Below, one piece after another: positions 1 to 8,808 of a stretch of DNA of 64,000 nt (within the stretch, counting starts at the first letter, position 1; every line of letters starts with the position of its first letter). A program made the position numbers and the translations under genes. Below the pieces are notes generated by a model, which worked only from the letters and a program-made list of their open reading frames with translations, was not told the DNA's origin and searched no databases. The DNA is from Magnetospirillum sp. UT-4 (lineage in GTDB: Bacteria > Pseudomonadota > Alphaproteobacteria > Rhodospirillales > Magnetospirillaceae): positions 62,001 to 126,000 of the forward strand of contig NZ_CACVCG010000013.1 in the NCBI RefSeq assembly GCF_902729435.1, in the 5' to 3' direction.

Positions 1-951
1 CGACCGTGTCCGCCCGCCGAAATGACACAGCATCATCGGCCCGCCACTGACCCCCAGGTTCAGGAACGCCGCCTCGTACAGCGCCATCCGCAGGCTGACC
101 ACCCACGATGCCTCGGGCAGGATGCGCAATCCGGCCAGTTCGGGCGGCGGCGGGTCGGCGGTGCGGGCGGTATCGCGCAGGAAGACCACCGCCCAGCGGT
201 TTGGATCCAGCTCGCGCGCGAATTGCGCCCAGGCGGCCAGGTTCGAATTCCTGGCGGGCATGAATTCGTACTCACGCAAGGTGATGGTGATCAGCCGCCT
301 TGCGCCGGATTCGGCCTTCGCCCAGCGCGCGACCCATCGCCGCGCCGCCGCCGGCGCCGTCAGCAGGGCGCAATCCGCCCCCTCCCGCGCCTGTTGCAGC
401 AGATCGGCGGGGATCGGGAAGAAGGGCTGGCGGGGATGGTAGAGCGGCGGAAAGACCTCGGCCTGCCGATGAAACACCCCGGCGGCGACGTCGCGGTCGG
501 CGGCCAGAAGGATGCCGCAGGGGCCGGCCAGCGAAAACGCCGGCATGATCAGGTTGAACAGGCGCCAGTGCCGGTCGTCTCGATCCACCGCGGCTTCGTA
601 GACCTCCTCCTCGTCGCGCAGGCCGTCGCTCCTGCCCGGCACGACCACGAACTGGATCCGGCGCCGCCCCAGCCGCCGGCGTTCCAGTTCGGCGCCGACG
701 ATGAACCAGAGGACGTCGTAGGTCACCGGCGCGACGTCGAGATCGAGGAAGGCGTAAAGGACGTCGCCATCCGGCGCCTCGCCGCGACGGCGCCGGAGCA
801 TCGCGCGCAGCCGCGCCCGCAGGCGGAACAGCAGCCGCCCCGGCGCGGTGGTCGGCGTGTTCCATTCGAAGGCGAGACGGCGCCGCAGCCATGGCAGCCC
901 CTGCGCCCTGAGGCGCCAGCCCAGTCTCGCCAGTCCCGAGGGCTCCTTCAC
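1..951 (-). CDS. Hypothetical surface-glycan protein, 3' part cut by window edge
   Basis: An open frame of 317 codons starts with GTG at 951 and runs off the left window edge. The GTG overlaps the stop of the upstream gene as GTGA, so the two are very likely translationally coupled. No signal peptide or membrane segment is visible. The last visible part, with GVSGGPMML following a strand-rich region, resembles the C-terminal acceptor region of GT-B glycosyltransferases such as family 9 (typically G-x-x-x-GPMHLA). This is only a weak resemblance. The neighbours (unknown GT-like protein, DegT aminotransferase) place it in polysaccharide synthesis. Function is not assigned. Confidence 0.7.
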   Translation of the reverse strand, partial: MKEPSGLARLGWRLRAQGLPWLRRRLAFEWNTPTTAPGRLLFRLRARLRAMLRRRRGEAPDGDVLYAFLDLDVAPVTYDVLWFIVGAELERRRLGRRRIQFVVVPGRSDGLRDEEEVYEAAVDRDDRHWRLFNLIMPAFSLAGPCGILLAADRDVAAGVFHRQAEVFPPLYHPRQPFFPIPADLLQQAREGADCALLTAPAAARRWVARWAKAESGARRLITITLREYEFMPARNSNLAAWAQFARELDPNRWAVVFLRDTARTADPPPPELAGLRILPEASWVVSLRMALYEAAFLNLGVSGGPMMLCHFGGRTRS

Positions 952-2219
952 CGCCGGCCTCGCCCGAGGCCGGCCAGCGCGTCCCTGAAGCGGAACGCCA
1001 GCCGCCGACGCGCGTCGGCCTCTCCGGATAGGGCGCGCACGGTCAGGTCGGCGCCCCGCCGGACCAGATAGGCATAGCGCGGCCACTCCCTCAGCCGGGC
1101 GACCAGCCGGAAGGCCCATCGGGACAGGGAGCCGGGTCCGCCGGCCGGTCCGGCGACCGCCGCCACCTCCGTGCCGGCCCGCCTTTCCACGTCCGCCCAG
1201 TCCGGACCCATCTCGCCGGCGTGCCAGCGCACGGTCAGCCGGAAAAGATTTCGCTTGGTATCGTCGAAGACGGGGCTGCGGTACGACGACCACAGGATCA
1301 TCCGCCGGTACCAGCGCCCCAGGGCGGTGTTGCCCTTCCACCAGCTGGGGGCGAGGTCACGGCGGCGATCCTCGGCCGGGGCCCAGCTGGCGACCATCAA
1401 TTCGTCGGAATCCAGCACGGCATGGGCGGGCGCGTCGGCGCCGAAATTGGCGTCGATGTAGTTCCCGTCCAGGGTCCAGTGGCTCAGCATGGAGGTGTCG
1501 TGGTCCGTGATCGCCGCGTAGTCCAGCAGGATCGGCGCCCACGACATGCTGTGCACCACCGCGCCCCGGCCATCCGCCACCCGCCACCATGCGGCGGGAA
1601 GGAATTCGGCCAGGTAGGTGCTGTCGAACTCGTAGCTCAGGGTTTCGCTGTGGAACGCGGACAGCACCGCCGCGGTCAGGGTCCTGGACGGAATCGGCAG
1701 CGGCGCCTGGTCATCGGCGCGGGACGCGAACACCCCCTGCCGCGCAAGGCTGTCGAACAGCGGTTCCTCGGCGCATCGCAAGGCGGCGGCCAGGACGACC
1801 CGCTTGCCCCGGCGCCAGTGGGCGAGGACGGCCGCGATCGCCCCTTCGGACATCACCATGTCGGGGGTCAGATGCACCACCAGGGCCCCGGCGCGAAAGG
1901 CGATGTCGGTGGCCGCCTTGTGTCCGACGCCCATGTGCTGGCAGTTGGACACCCCGTCCGGCCTGGGCGGTATCGGCACCAGTTCGGGCTGGACGAAGGC
2001 GGCGGCGCCGACCATGGCGGGGGCGTCCTTCAGGCGCTCCCAATCCGCGGGCGTGGTGCAAACCAGCAGCCGATGGCCGGCCCCGGAGGGCAGGCTTCCG
2101 AAATTGCCGGTGGTGGTCAGCGACGGCAGGCAATACCGGCACAGATAGTCGCGATACTCGTCACCCCAGACGACGACGATGAAGTAGACGGGCTGAAACG
2201 GCGGTGGGTCACTGGCCAT
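948..2219 (-). CDS. Hypothetical glycosyltransferase-like protein
   Basis: A 423-residue soluble protein. The N-terminus (YFIVVVWGDEYRDYL) looks like the first Rossmann strand of a GT-A type fold, and HLTPDMVM at about residue 115-122 could stand where a DxD-like element is expected, but no diagnostic motif is clear. The C-terminal third is basic and rich in Arg and Trp, suggesting membrane-surface association. Its ATG at 2219 lies inside the last codons of the upstream DegT gene (11-base overlap), and its stop overlaps the downstream GTG start by 4 bases. It is therefore the middle gene of a three-gene operon. A role in assembling or transferring the sugar made by the aminotransferase is an inference from context. 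Confidence 0.75.
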   Translation of the reverse strand: MASDPPPFQPVYFIVVVWGDEYRDYLCRYCLPSLTTTGNFGSLPSGAGHRLLVCTTPADWERLKDAPAMVGAAAFVQPELVPIPPRPDGVSNCQHMGVGHKAATDIAFRAGALVVHLTPDMVMSEGAIAAVLAHWRRGKRVVLAAALRCAEEPLFDSLARQGVFASRADDQAPLPIPSRTLTAAVLSAFHSETLSYEFDSTYLAEFLPAAWWRVADGRGAVVHSMSWAPILLDYAAITDHDTSMLSHWTLDGNYIDANFGADAPAHAVLDSDELMVASWAPAEDRRRDLAPSWWKGNTALGRWYRRMILWSSYRSPVFDDTKRNLFRLTVRWHAGEMGPDWADVERRAGTEVAAVAGPAGGPGSLSRWAFRLVARLREWPRYAYLVRRGADLTVRALSGEADARRRLAFRFRDALAGLGRGRR

Positions 2220-3438
2220 CGGCCGCGTCCCCTCCGGTGTAGTGCGCCTCGACCTTTCGGAGGGCGGCGACGGTGTCGCTCACCTCGGTCTCGCCGTAGT
2301 TCTCGTTGACATAGAGAACGAAGCTGTCCGCACAGGCCCTGGCCGCGTTCGGGGTGGCGAAATCGTCGTCGAGGTGTCCCGCCAGGAACGGCCAGGTGGC
2401 GGCCACGTATTCGTAATGGGGGTTGAGGTCGATGCCTTCCGCCCGCACCGCATGGGCGAATTCCATCTTGTCGCAGGACACCATCCCCGCATCCACGAAG
2501 ACCGGGATGATGAACGGGGAATCGCCCGGGCTGTAGGGGCGGACCGTGCAGGCGCGCGAATGACGCCGCAGCTTGCCGGCGATCCCGGCGACATAGGCCA
2601 GCCTGCGCACGATGGTCTCGTCCAGCCGCTCCAGCGAGGCCAGGCCGATGGCGCAGGAGATCTCGTCGGTGTGGAGATTGAGCGCCGGGAACAGGAACTG
2701 GGCGGGATTGCGCCAGTCGAATCCTTCCTGCCAGACCGGCTTTCCCCGGTCGGCGTGGGCCAGCGCCATGTGGTAGAGGTCCCGGTCGCGGGTGAACACC
2801 ACCCCGCCCGAGCCGCCGGTGATGTGGGCCTTGCGGTTCATGGTGGAAAAGGCGGCGATATCGCCGAACGTCCCCACGGGGCGCCCCTTCCAGCAAGCGC
2901 CGTGGGCCTGGCTGCAATCCTCGAGCACACGGATGCCGTGCTGCCGGGCGACGGCCATGACGCCGTCCATGTCGACCGCCTGCCCGGTGGCGTGGACGAC
3001 CACCGCCGCCCGCACGTCGGGGGCCAGCCGCGCCGCGAAGGTGCCGGCGCCGATGTTGTAGGACCCGGGCTCGCTGTCCATCAGCCGCGGCACCAGGCCG
3101 TTCAGGATGATCGCCGACAGCGTTCCCGGATCGGTGATTGGCGAGCACAGGACTTTCGAACCCGGCGGCAGCCCGAGGGCGGCCAGCGCGACGTAAAGGG
3201 CAGCCGTCCCCGTCGCCACCGAATCGGCGAAGCCGCCGCCCAGCTTCGCCGCGAAGGCGGCGGTGTAGCGGTCCTCGAACGGCCCCTGGTAGCCAGGGTC
3301 CTGGCCGATCCGACGGTAATGGTCCAGCACCTCGGCGACCATATGCTCCTCGGCCGGCCCCATCGCCCGCCGCAACGGCATGGGGACGCGGCGCACGGGC
3401 GGGCCGCCGTGGAGGGCAAGCTTTATCGAAGGAGTCAT
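2209..3438 (-). CDS. DegT/DnrJ/EryC1/StrS family PLP-dependent sugar aminotransferase
   Basis: A 409-residue fold-type I PLP enzyme of the family that transaminates keto groups of nucleotide sugars. The cofactor Lys is K203 in STMNRKAHITGGSGG, and D174 in LEDCSQAHG is the expected pyridine-nitrogen partner. The region GTAALYVALAALG at about 77-89 is the PLP-phosphate binding segment. Length fits the family (370-420). It heads a three-gene minus-strand operon (3438 to 1) whose later genes overlap it. The 229-base gap to 3668 is divergent and must hold promoters for both directions, but no convincing -35/-10 pair was picked. Substrate and sugar position cannot be told from sequence. Confidence 0.9.
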   Translation of the reverse strand: MTPSIKLALHGGPPVRRVPMPLRRAMGPAEEHMVAEVLDHYRRIGQDPGYQGPFEDRYTAAFAAKLGGGFADSVATGTAALYVALAALGLPPGSKVLCSPITDPGTLSAIILNGLVPRLMDSEPGSYNIGAGTFAARLAPDVRAAVVVHATGQAVDMDGVMAVARQHGIRVLEDCSQAHGACWKGRPVGTFGDIAAFSTMNRKAHITGGSGGVVFTRDRDLYHMALAHADRGKPVWQEGFDWRNPAQFLFPALNLHTDEISCAIGLASLERLDETIVRRLAYVAGIAGKLRRHSRACTVRPYSPGDSPFIIPVFVDAGMVSCDKMEFAHAVRAEGIDLNPHYEYVAATWPFLAGHLDDDFATPNAARACADSFVLYVNENYGETEVSDTVAALRKVEAHYTGGDAADGQ

Positions 3439-3667
3439 GGGAATGCCTACCGTACAATCAAAGTCGTCAGGGACGCGGGCCCGGTGCCGCCGCTCGAGGG
3501 CCTACTTTAGCCGGGCGTCGCGCCGATGAAAAACGCTTCTTCGTCGATCGGCGCCAATCGGCCGGCCACGGCGCCATCCACACGATAATGGCTTCCCTGC
3601 CGCCGGCATTTTGGTATCGTCCCCAAATTCGCCTTCCGGCTGGCAGCTATTCGGGTGACCTGAGCCG

Positions 3668-4239
3668 ATGCTTGTATTGCTCAACCTGCCATTCGTGAAC
3701 AAGCAATCCGCCTATTATGCCGAATTCGAGGCACGGCGATATGCGAACCCCGCCCTTGCGCTTCTGGCTGCCATTTGCACTCAGCACGGCATCCCTCGGA
3801 CGATCATCGACTGCAAGCTCGAAAACCTTTCGCGGGAGGACCTGCCGAAGGAAGTCGCGGCAAGGCTTGGCGGCGAGGCGCCATCAAGGCGACCATACGC
3901 TTCGCCATCCAGGAAAATCCGCACGAAGTCGGTGTCGGCATCATGGTTCCCTGGCCGGGTACGGAAATCTGGGAATTGGCCCGCGATGGCAAGGAAGGCT
4001 ATGAACTGAACGATACGGGGTTTCGACACTACGACAAGTATTTTGGGCAATCCTTGCGAACCAAGCATCTGGACATAGCGCTGCTGAAACGATTGCGAGG
4101 CCGAATGTACATTGAATTGCACGTGAAGAATTTTTGTTTTATCGATCTTGCAAAATTTCTGTGGCGTCTGCGTCGATCTATTGCCAGAAAGGCGTGGTCC
4201 ATGGTGTTTCCGCGGGCCCTGAGGCGACGGTCATCATAG
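3668..4239 (+). pseudogene. Broken B12-binding radical SAM gene with internal deletion and frame change
   Basis: Two frames together give the two ends of one protein. From ATG 3668 the first about 70 codons (MLVLLNLPFVNKQSAYY, then RRYANPALALLAAICTQHG) look like the N-terminal cobalamin-binding half of a B12-dependent radical SAM protein. In the +2 frame from about 3885 to the stop at 4239 the sequence reads as the usual C-terminal end of that family (VPWPGTEIWELARDG, then HYDKYFGQSL). The whole central radical SAM barrel with its CxxxCxxC site is absent. The junction lies near 3876-3890 in GGCGAGGCGCC. The first frame runs on as nonsense to 4009. The gene cannot encode an active enzyme, and its fragments are AT-richer than the neighbours. 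Confidence 0.8.
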
Positions 4240-4374
4240 GATTCGGCCCGGAGTTGATGCGACCGGGCTGCCCTGCCGTTTCGGGAAGTCCTGAATTGCA
4301 CATATCGGCAAGTGGGAAAGCCATACCGTTAAGGCGCCCAGTTCCGGAGTCGGACATCGAGGCCATTCATTCCC

Positions 4375-6555
4375 ATGCAACCGCCACGAACTAAAGAATT
4401 TTTTTGGTCTCCCCTGCCTCACATCGTGGTGTTGGGCGTGACATTGTTTTTCTTGTTTTTGGGAAATGAGCGTTTTTTTCTGGCCGACCTTGATGGCGTG
4501 CATATGCGCGTCCTCGTTCGCGAACAATTCGAATGGCAAGGCATCGGCTTCGGCCTGGGCTTCACGCCATTCCAGGGAGTGTTCAACGCGGTCTTCCCAT
4601 TCAACCTGACCATCGTCCCGGTCTTCCTGCTGCAGCACCTGCTGTCAGGCGACGTCCACCTGCCGCTGTCGGCGACCCTGTTTTCATTGGAGATGTTCGC
4701 CGCCGCCTGGATTGCCGGCGGTCTGGTCGGTGCCGACCGGCCCGCCCGGATCATCGGGTCCTGGGCGGTCGCGATCGTCTGCCTGCCGGTACTGTCGGGC
4801 CATCCGTTCATGGCCTCGTTCGACCGGGTGCCGTTCTATATCGACCTCATCCTTTACCTTTTTGTTTCGCTGCTGCTCCTCAAGGGAATCAGGGGACAAA
4901 GCTGGGCCAGCGACGCCGCCAGGGCGCTCGGGTGTGCCGCGCTCCTCAATTACGCGGCCTTCGAGAACCCCCTTGCGGTCATGATCGTGGGGCCGGCCGC
5001 GCTTTTTTTCGTGATCGCGATCATCGCCGCCGCCGCCGACCGGCGCGAGCGCCTGGCCAAATCGGCAGCGGCGGCGGCAGTGGCGGTGTCGGGGATCGCC
5101 AGCGGCGCCCTGCCCAACGTGCTGGGCGGAACACTCTTCACCGTCCCGACCTTTTTCGCCGACGAGCTCCTGCACAGCCAGGCCATGCCGCTCCACGCCT
5201 CGATCGCCTATCAGGCGGCGACCTTCGGCTCCCATCTGGGCATGATCGCGGTGGGCGGTTCGGTGATCGGGGGCCTGGTCCTGCTGCGCCGGGGCGGGAT
5301 CGGGCGCTATGAGCGCCAGCTGCTTCTGGCGCACTTGATCCTGGTGTGCGCCATCGTCGGCGGCGGTTACCTGCTGGTGCGGTCCGGGTGGGTCGGTCCG
5401 CAGACGCGCTATTTCGAACTGGTGCACTGGCCGCTATACGGGGTTCTTTTCGCCGTTGCCGCAATCGCCGCCATCCGTTTCGCCGCCCGCCAGGCGGCGC
5501 GCCTGCTGCTAGTGACACGGGCCCACCGGGCGGCATTGATCTGGGGCCCGGTGACGCGGCTACCGTGGTTTGCCGAATCGCTGGCGCTCGGCGCCCTCAT
5601 CACCTGCCTCGCGGTGTGGGGCGGCATTCCGGCCAGCCGGCAGCCGGGCTTCCCCTTCCCGCCCCGGCACACCGCCATCACCAACGTGCTGGCCGCGGAA
5701 ACGGCGCTGTCGCCCGGGCAGGCGTTCCGGGGATCGACGGCGACCCTGACCGGCTTCGGCGACAAGCCGGGCGGCGCGAGCTGGAGCGAGCTGCATTACA
5801 ACGACCACCTCCTGTTGCACGCGACCGGCAACGACCACCGCACCATGGGCCTTTGGTATTTCGGCATTCCCACCCTGACCGAGTACAGCCACCATTCCAC
5901 GCCCCAGCTGTACTTCCTGCTCGACCGCTTCCTCACCCGGCCGCAGGACCGCCAGCTCAGGAACATCACGATCTACACCCGCCTTGCTCCGCGGATCATG
6001 CGCCTTCTCGGCATCCGGTACGTGATCAGCGACCAGCCCCACCCGGAGCTTGGAACGCCGCGGGCCAGGCTGCCCCTACCCCAGGGGGGAGAATTGACCC
6101 TGCATGAACTCGAGGGCGCCAATCTCGGCTCGTGGGCGGCAACCCGGGTGGTGACCGGCGCCGATGTGGACGCCTTCACGCGCTGGATGGCCTCCCATCC
6201 GGACCTTGAAAGAGAGGCCTTCGCCTTTGAAGCGATCGAGGGGCCCCTGGCGCCCGCCCGGGTCTCTCCCATGGTGGTGGACGGCAAGGAAATCCGGATT
6301 GCCGCCGAAAGCGACGGAACCTCGCTTTTGGTGCTGCCGGTGCAATATTCCCATTGCCTCACCCTGCGCGGACCCGGCCGCCTGGTTCGCATCGACCTGG
6401 CCCTGGCGGGCATCGTCTTTTCGACGAAGTTCGAAGGGAGCTTGCGCCTGGACCGGGGGCCGTTAGGCGCCGGGTGGTGCCGCCTGGCCGACTTGCGGGA
6501 GATGAAGCGGCTCGGTCTGGGTCAGACGGGCGATCCCGCCGGGCGCCGGCCATGA
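4375..6555 (+). CDS. Large polytopic membrane protein, unknown, YfhO/GT-C-like architecture
   Basis: A 726-residue protein with roughly ten hydrophobic segments in the first about 430 residues, beginning with HIVVLGVTLFFLFLG at about 16-30. A long soluble domain of about 290 residues follows. Many membrane spans followed by a large extracytoplasmic C-terminal domain is the layout of YfhO-like and other GT-C glycosyltransferases. LADLDGVHMRV shortly after the first span is placed like the acidic first-loop motif of that superfamily. It carries no diagnostic motif, so function is inferred only. The ATG at 4375 lacks a strong ribosome site. The stop overlaps the following flippase start as ATGA. 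Likely work: sugar transfer from a lipid carrier at the outer face of the inner membrane. Confidence 0.75.
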   Translation: MQPPRTKEFFWSPLPHIVVLGVTLFFLFLGNERFFLADLDGVHMRVLVREQFEWQGIGFGLGFTPFQGVFNAVFPFNLTIVPVFLLQHLLSGDVHLPLSATLFSLEMFAAAWIAGGLVGADRPARIIGSWAVAIVCLPVLSGHPFMASFDRVPFYIDLILYLFVSLLLLKGIRGQSWASDAARALGCAALLNYAAFENPLAVMIVGPAALFFVIAIIAAAADRRERLAKSAAAAAVAVSGIASGALPNVLGGTLFTVPTFFADELLHSQAMPLHASIAYQAATFGSHLGMIAVGGSVIGGLVLLRRGGIGRYERQLLLAHLILVCAIVGGGYLLVRSGWVGPQTRYFELVHWPLYGVLFAVAAIAAIRFAARQAARLLLVTRAHRAALIWGPVTRLPWFAESLALGALITCLAVWGGIPASRQPGFPFPPRHTAITNVLAAETALSPGQAFRGSTATLTGFGDKPGGASWSELHYNDHLLLHATGNDHRTMGLWYFGIPTLTEYSHHSTPQLYFLLDRFLTRPQDRQLRNITIYTRLAPRIMRLLGIRYVISDQPHPELGTPRARLPLPQGGELTLHELEGANLGSWAATRVVTGADVDAFTRWMASHPDLEREAFAFEAIEGPLAPARVSPMVVDGKEIRIAAESDGTSLLVLPVQYSHCLTLRGPGRLVRIDLALAGIVFSTKFEGSLRLDRGPLGAGWCRLADLREMKRLGLGQTGDPAGRRP

Positions 6556-7820
6556 CGCAAGGCTGGCGCTCCTTCCTTTCCCGGGAGTTGGACGTATCCG
6601 TGGTCCGGCGCGGACTTGCCGGCAGCTTCCTTCTGGGCGTCGCGCTGGCCCTCAACCTGGGACTTTTACTGCTTGCCAACGAAGTGCTGCCGCTGGAGAA
6701 CTATGGAATATTCTACCTGGGCATCAGCATGGTCAACGTGATGACCGCGCCCTCGATGGTCATCAGCTTGGCATTCGCACACCATTCGGCACAAATGCGG
6801 GCCACCGGACGGCACGACGAGGCCGATGCCGCGTTCCACCGTTATTTCCGCCGCACCCTTGCCGTCGGCCTCCCAGCGGCGGCCATCGTGCTGGCGGCGC
6901 TGCTCGCCGTCTCGGCCATGGACGGCCCCGGACGCATGGCGATCGCCGCCATCGTCGTGGGTATCGCCTTCCTGTCTTACCTCGCCGACACCTTTCGAGC
7001 CCACCTGATCGGGTGTTCCCGCCAGTTCGCAGTCGGTCTGTATCTTCTGGGCTGGACCGGTGCGCGACTGACATTCGGCGCCGCGGCGCTGCTGGCGGCC
7101 GGCACGGCGCTGGCCGGACTGGCCGGCATATTGGTCGCGACGCTGCTGCTGCTCGCCGTCTCTTGGCGTCTGGTCGCGCCGCCGGCAGGCGCGGCGGCCG
7201 TGTCGGAGGAATTCGGCAACGTCCTTCATGGCCGGTTCCTGGCATGGCTGGCGTTCCTCAACCTGCTGCCCTACGTCGATCTCGGGATTGCCTATCTGAT
7301 CCTCGACAAGACGGCCTTTGGCGCCTATACGGCTGCGGCGACATTGCCCAGGGCGGCATTGCTGCTTGCCGGACCCATCATACAGACCGCCTTGCCGTTA
7401 GCATTGGCCGGGTCCGGCCGGGGACGGCAGCGAGTGGCCCTCAGAGGATGGATGGCTACGGCGTTCGTGACCGGACTGACCGGGCTGTCCATCGCCGTCA
7501 CCGCGCATACCGCAGGTGACGGACGACTCCTCAACGGCGCGGACACGGTCGCGGTCGCGGCGCTTTGTCTGTCCACACTGAGTGCCAGCCTGCTGCGGTA
7601 TTCAGCCACCCTGGACTTGGCGAATGGCAGACTGACCGTGACGGCAGGCTGGGCGATAGGCTTTTTCGCCGTTTCTGCCTGGTGCCTAATCGCGCCGCCC
7701 GCCACGCCGGCCGACCTGGCGATCCGGTTCGCGATTGCCGGCACCGTCCTGGTCGGCTGCCACCTCGCCCTGGGGGCCATGTGGTTTCGGCACAAAAAGA
7801 GGGTAACGGCGGAGGAATGA
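6552..7820 (+). CDS. Wzx-like polysaccharide flippase / oligosaccharide exporter
   Basis: A 422-residue protein made almost wholly of hydrophobic helices (about 12), beginning after a short cytoplasmic N-terminus that contains VVRRGLAGSFLLG. The N-terminal arrangement with LENYGIFYLGISMVN is typical of polysaccharide biosynthesis (MOP/Wzx) flippases, where Y-G-x-F/Y-xx-A/G marks helix 1-2. It would flip undecaprenyl-linked glycan units across the inner membrane. ATG 6552 was chosen because it overlaps the previous stop (ATGA) and gives the family start; the open frame upstream of it (to 6354) is antisense-like and lies inside the previous gene. Confidence 0.8.
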   Translation: MTQGWRSFLSRELDVSVVRRGLAGSFLLGVALALNLGLLLLANEVLPLENYGIFYLGISMVNVMTAPSMVISLAFAHHSAQMRATGRHDEADAAFHRYFRRTLAVGLPAAAIVLAALLAVSAMDGPGRMAIAAIVVGIAFLSYLADTFRAHLIGCSRQFAVGLYLLGWTGARLTFGAAALLAAGTALAGLAGILVATLLLLAVSWRLVAPPAGAAAVSEEFGNVLHGRFLAWLAFLNLLPYVDLGIAYLILDKTAFGAYTAAATLPRAALLLAGPIIQTALPLALAGSGRGRQRVALRGWMATAFVTGLTGLSIAVTAHTAGDGRLLNGADTVAVAALCLSTLSASLLRYSATLDLANGRLTVTAGWAIGFFAVSAWCLIAPPATPADLAIRFAIAGTVLVGCHLALGAMWFRHKKRVTAEE

Positions 7821-7920
7821 AGGGTTGTTTCCCGGTATTCCATGGCTATGCTCCCCGTTTGTCCATGGTATGGCCTGTGCGGCAATGGCATCAGGCTCCA
7901 GCGCAGACGGAGATGCACCT

Positions 7921-8808
7921 ATGCCGAGCGCTCGGTTGCGAAGGATCGTCCGGCCCGCTGGCCTTCTCCTGCTCGCATTCCTGTGCGGCCGGCCGACAAT
8001 GGCAGCCGACAACGCACCTGGTAGCATGGCGGACCCTTGCCTGCTGAGACGGAACCAGTGCCTTTCCAATCAGATCGCCGTTTCCCCCGATGCGCCGCCC
8101 GAAGTCGTGAAATTCAGGCTTTCGCCACCCCACAAGCATCTCTGCCATCTCGCCATCGCGATGTACGACAGCGGCGACATGACGTCCGCTCTCAAGCACT
8201 TCCTCGAACTGGCGGAAATCGGCTATGCCCCGGCGCAATGCCGGGTGGCGACCATGTATCTCGAGGGCCGGGGTCCAAACAAGGATCTTCCTGCGGCAGC
8301 CCGCTGGATGGGCAAAGCAGCTGAAGAGGACTTGAAGTTCGCACAGTATATCTATGCGCTTATGCATGCGAATGGTGTCGGGGTTCCGCGAGATGACCGC
8401 GTGGCCGCCAGCTGGATGCGGCGCGCGGCGGATGCCGGCTTTTCGGACGCCATGGTCGCCCTTGCACAACTATATGCGTCGGGGCGTGGCGCGCCGAAGG
8501 ACATGGCGTTGGCAGCCGAATGGTTCGGCAAGGCGGCGGAACGCGGCGATACCTTCGCCCAGGCGGAACTGGCCGACCTGCTGTGGAAGGGCGACGGGGT
8601 GACGCCGGACAGAGAGAAGGCAATCGAATGGTATCGCAAGGCCGCCGAAGGCGGCGACGTGCCCGCGCAGCGCAAGTTGGGCCTAGCCCTCCTGAACGAC
8701 AGGCGATCCGATGCCAGGGCCGCCGAAGGAACCAGGTGGCTGAAAATGGCCGCAGACAGGGGTGACGACCAGGCCAAGGCCGCCTTGGCTGCGGAGCCGG
8801 CCCAATGA
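7921..8808 (+). CDS. Secreted Sel1-repeat (TPR-like) protein
   Basis: A 295-residue protein. The first about 30 residues (basic MPSARLRRIVR, then GLLLLAFLCG, cleavage near TMAAD) form a signal peptide, so start 7921 with GGAG about 10 bases upstream is preferred over the in-frame ATG at 7825. From about residue 95 on there are five to six Sel1 repeats of about 36 residues (for example AAEWFGKAAERGDTFAQAEL), which build an alpha-solenoid for protein contacts in the periplasm. Its stop overlaps the next gene start as ATGA. A scaffolding or regulatory role for the adjacent membrane glycan proteins is inferred from coupling alone. Confidence 0.85.
   Translation: MPSARLRRIVRPAGLLLLAFLCGRPTMAADNAPGSMADPCLLRRNQCLSNQIAVSPDAPPEVVKFRLSPPHKHLCHLAIAMYDSGDMTSALKHFLELAEIGYAPAQCRVATMYLEGRGPNKDLPAAARWMGKAAEEDLKFAQYIYALMHANGVGVPRDDRVAASWMRRAADAGFSDAMVALAQLYASGRGAPKDMALAAEWFGKAAERGDTFAQAELADLLWKGDGVTPDREKAIEWYRKAAEGGDVPAQRKLGLALLNDRRSDARAAEGTRWLKMAADRGDDQAKAALAAEPAQ

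Noticed and set aside
22..1071. Plus-strand open frame of 349 codons at the left edge
   Set aside because: Antisense to the GTG-started minus gene; Arg/Pro/Gln-rich without domain features.
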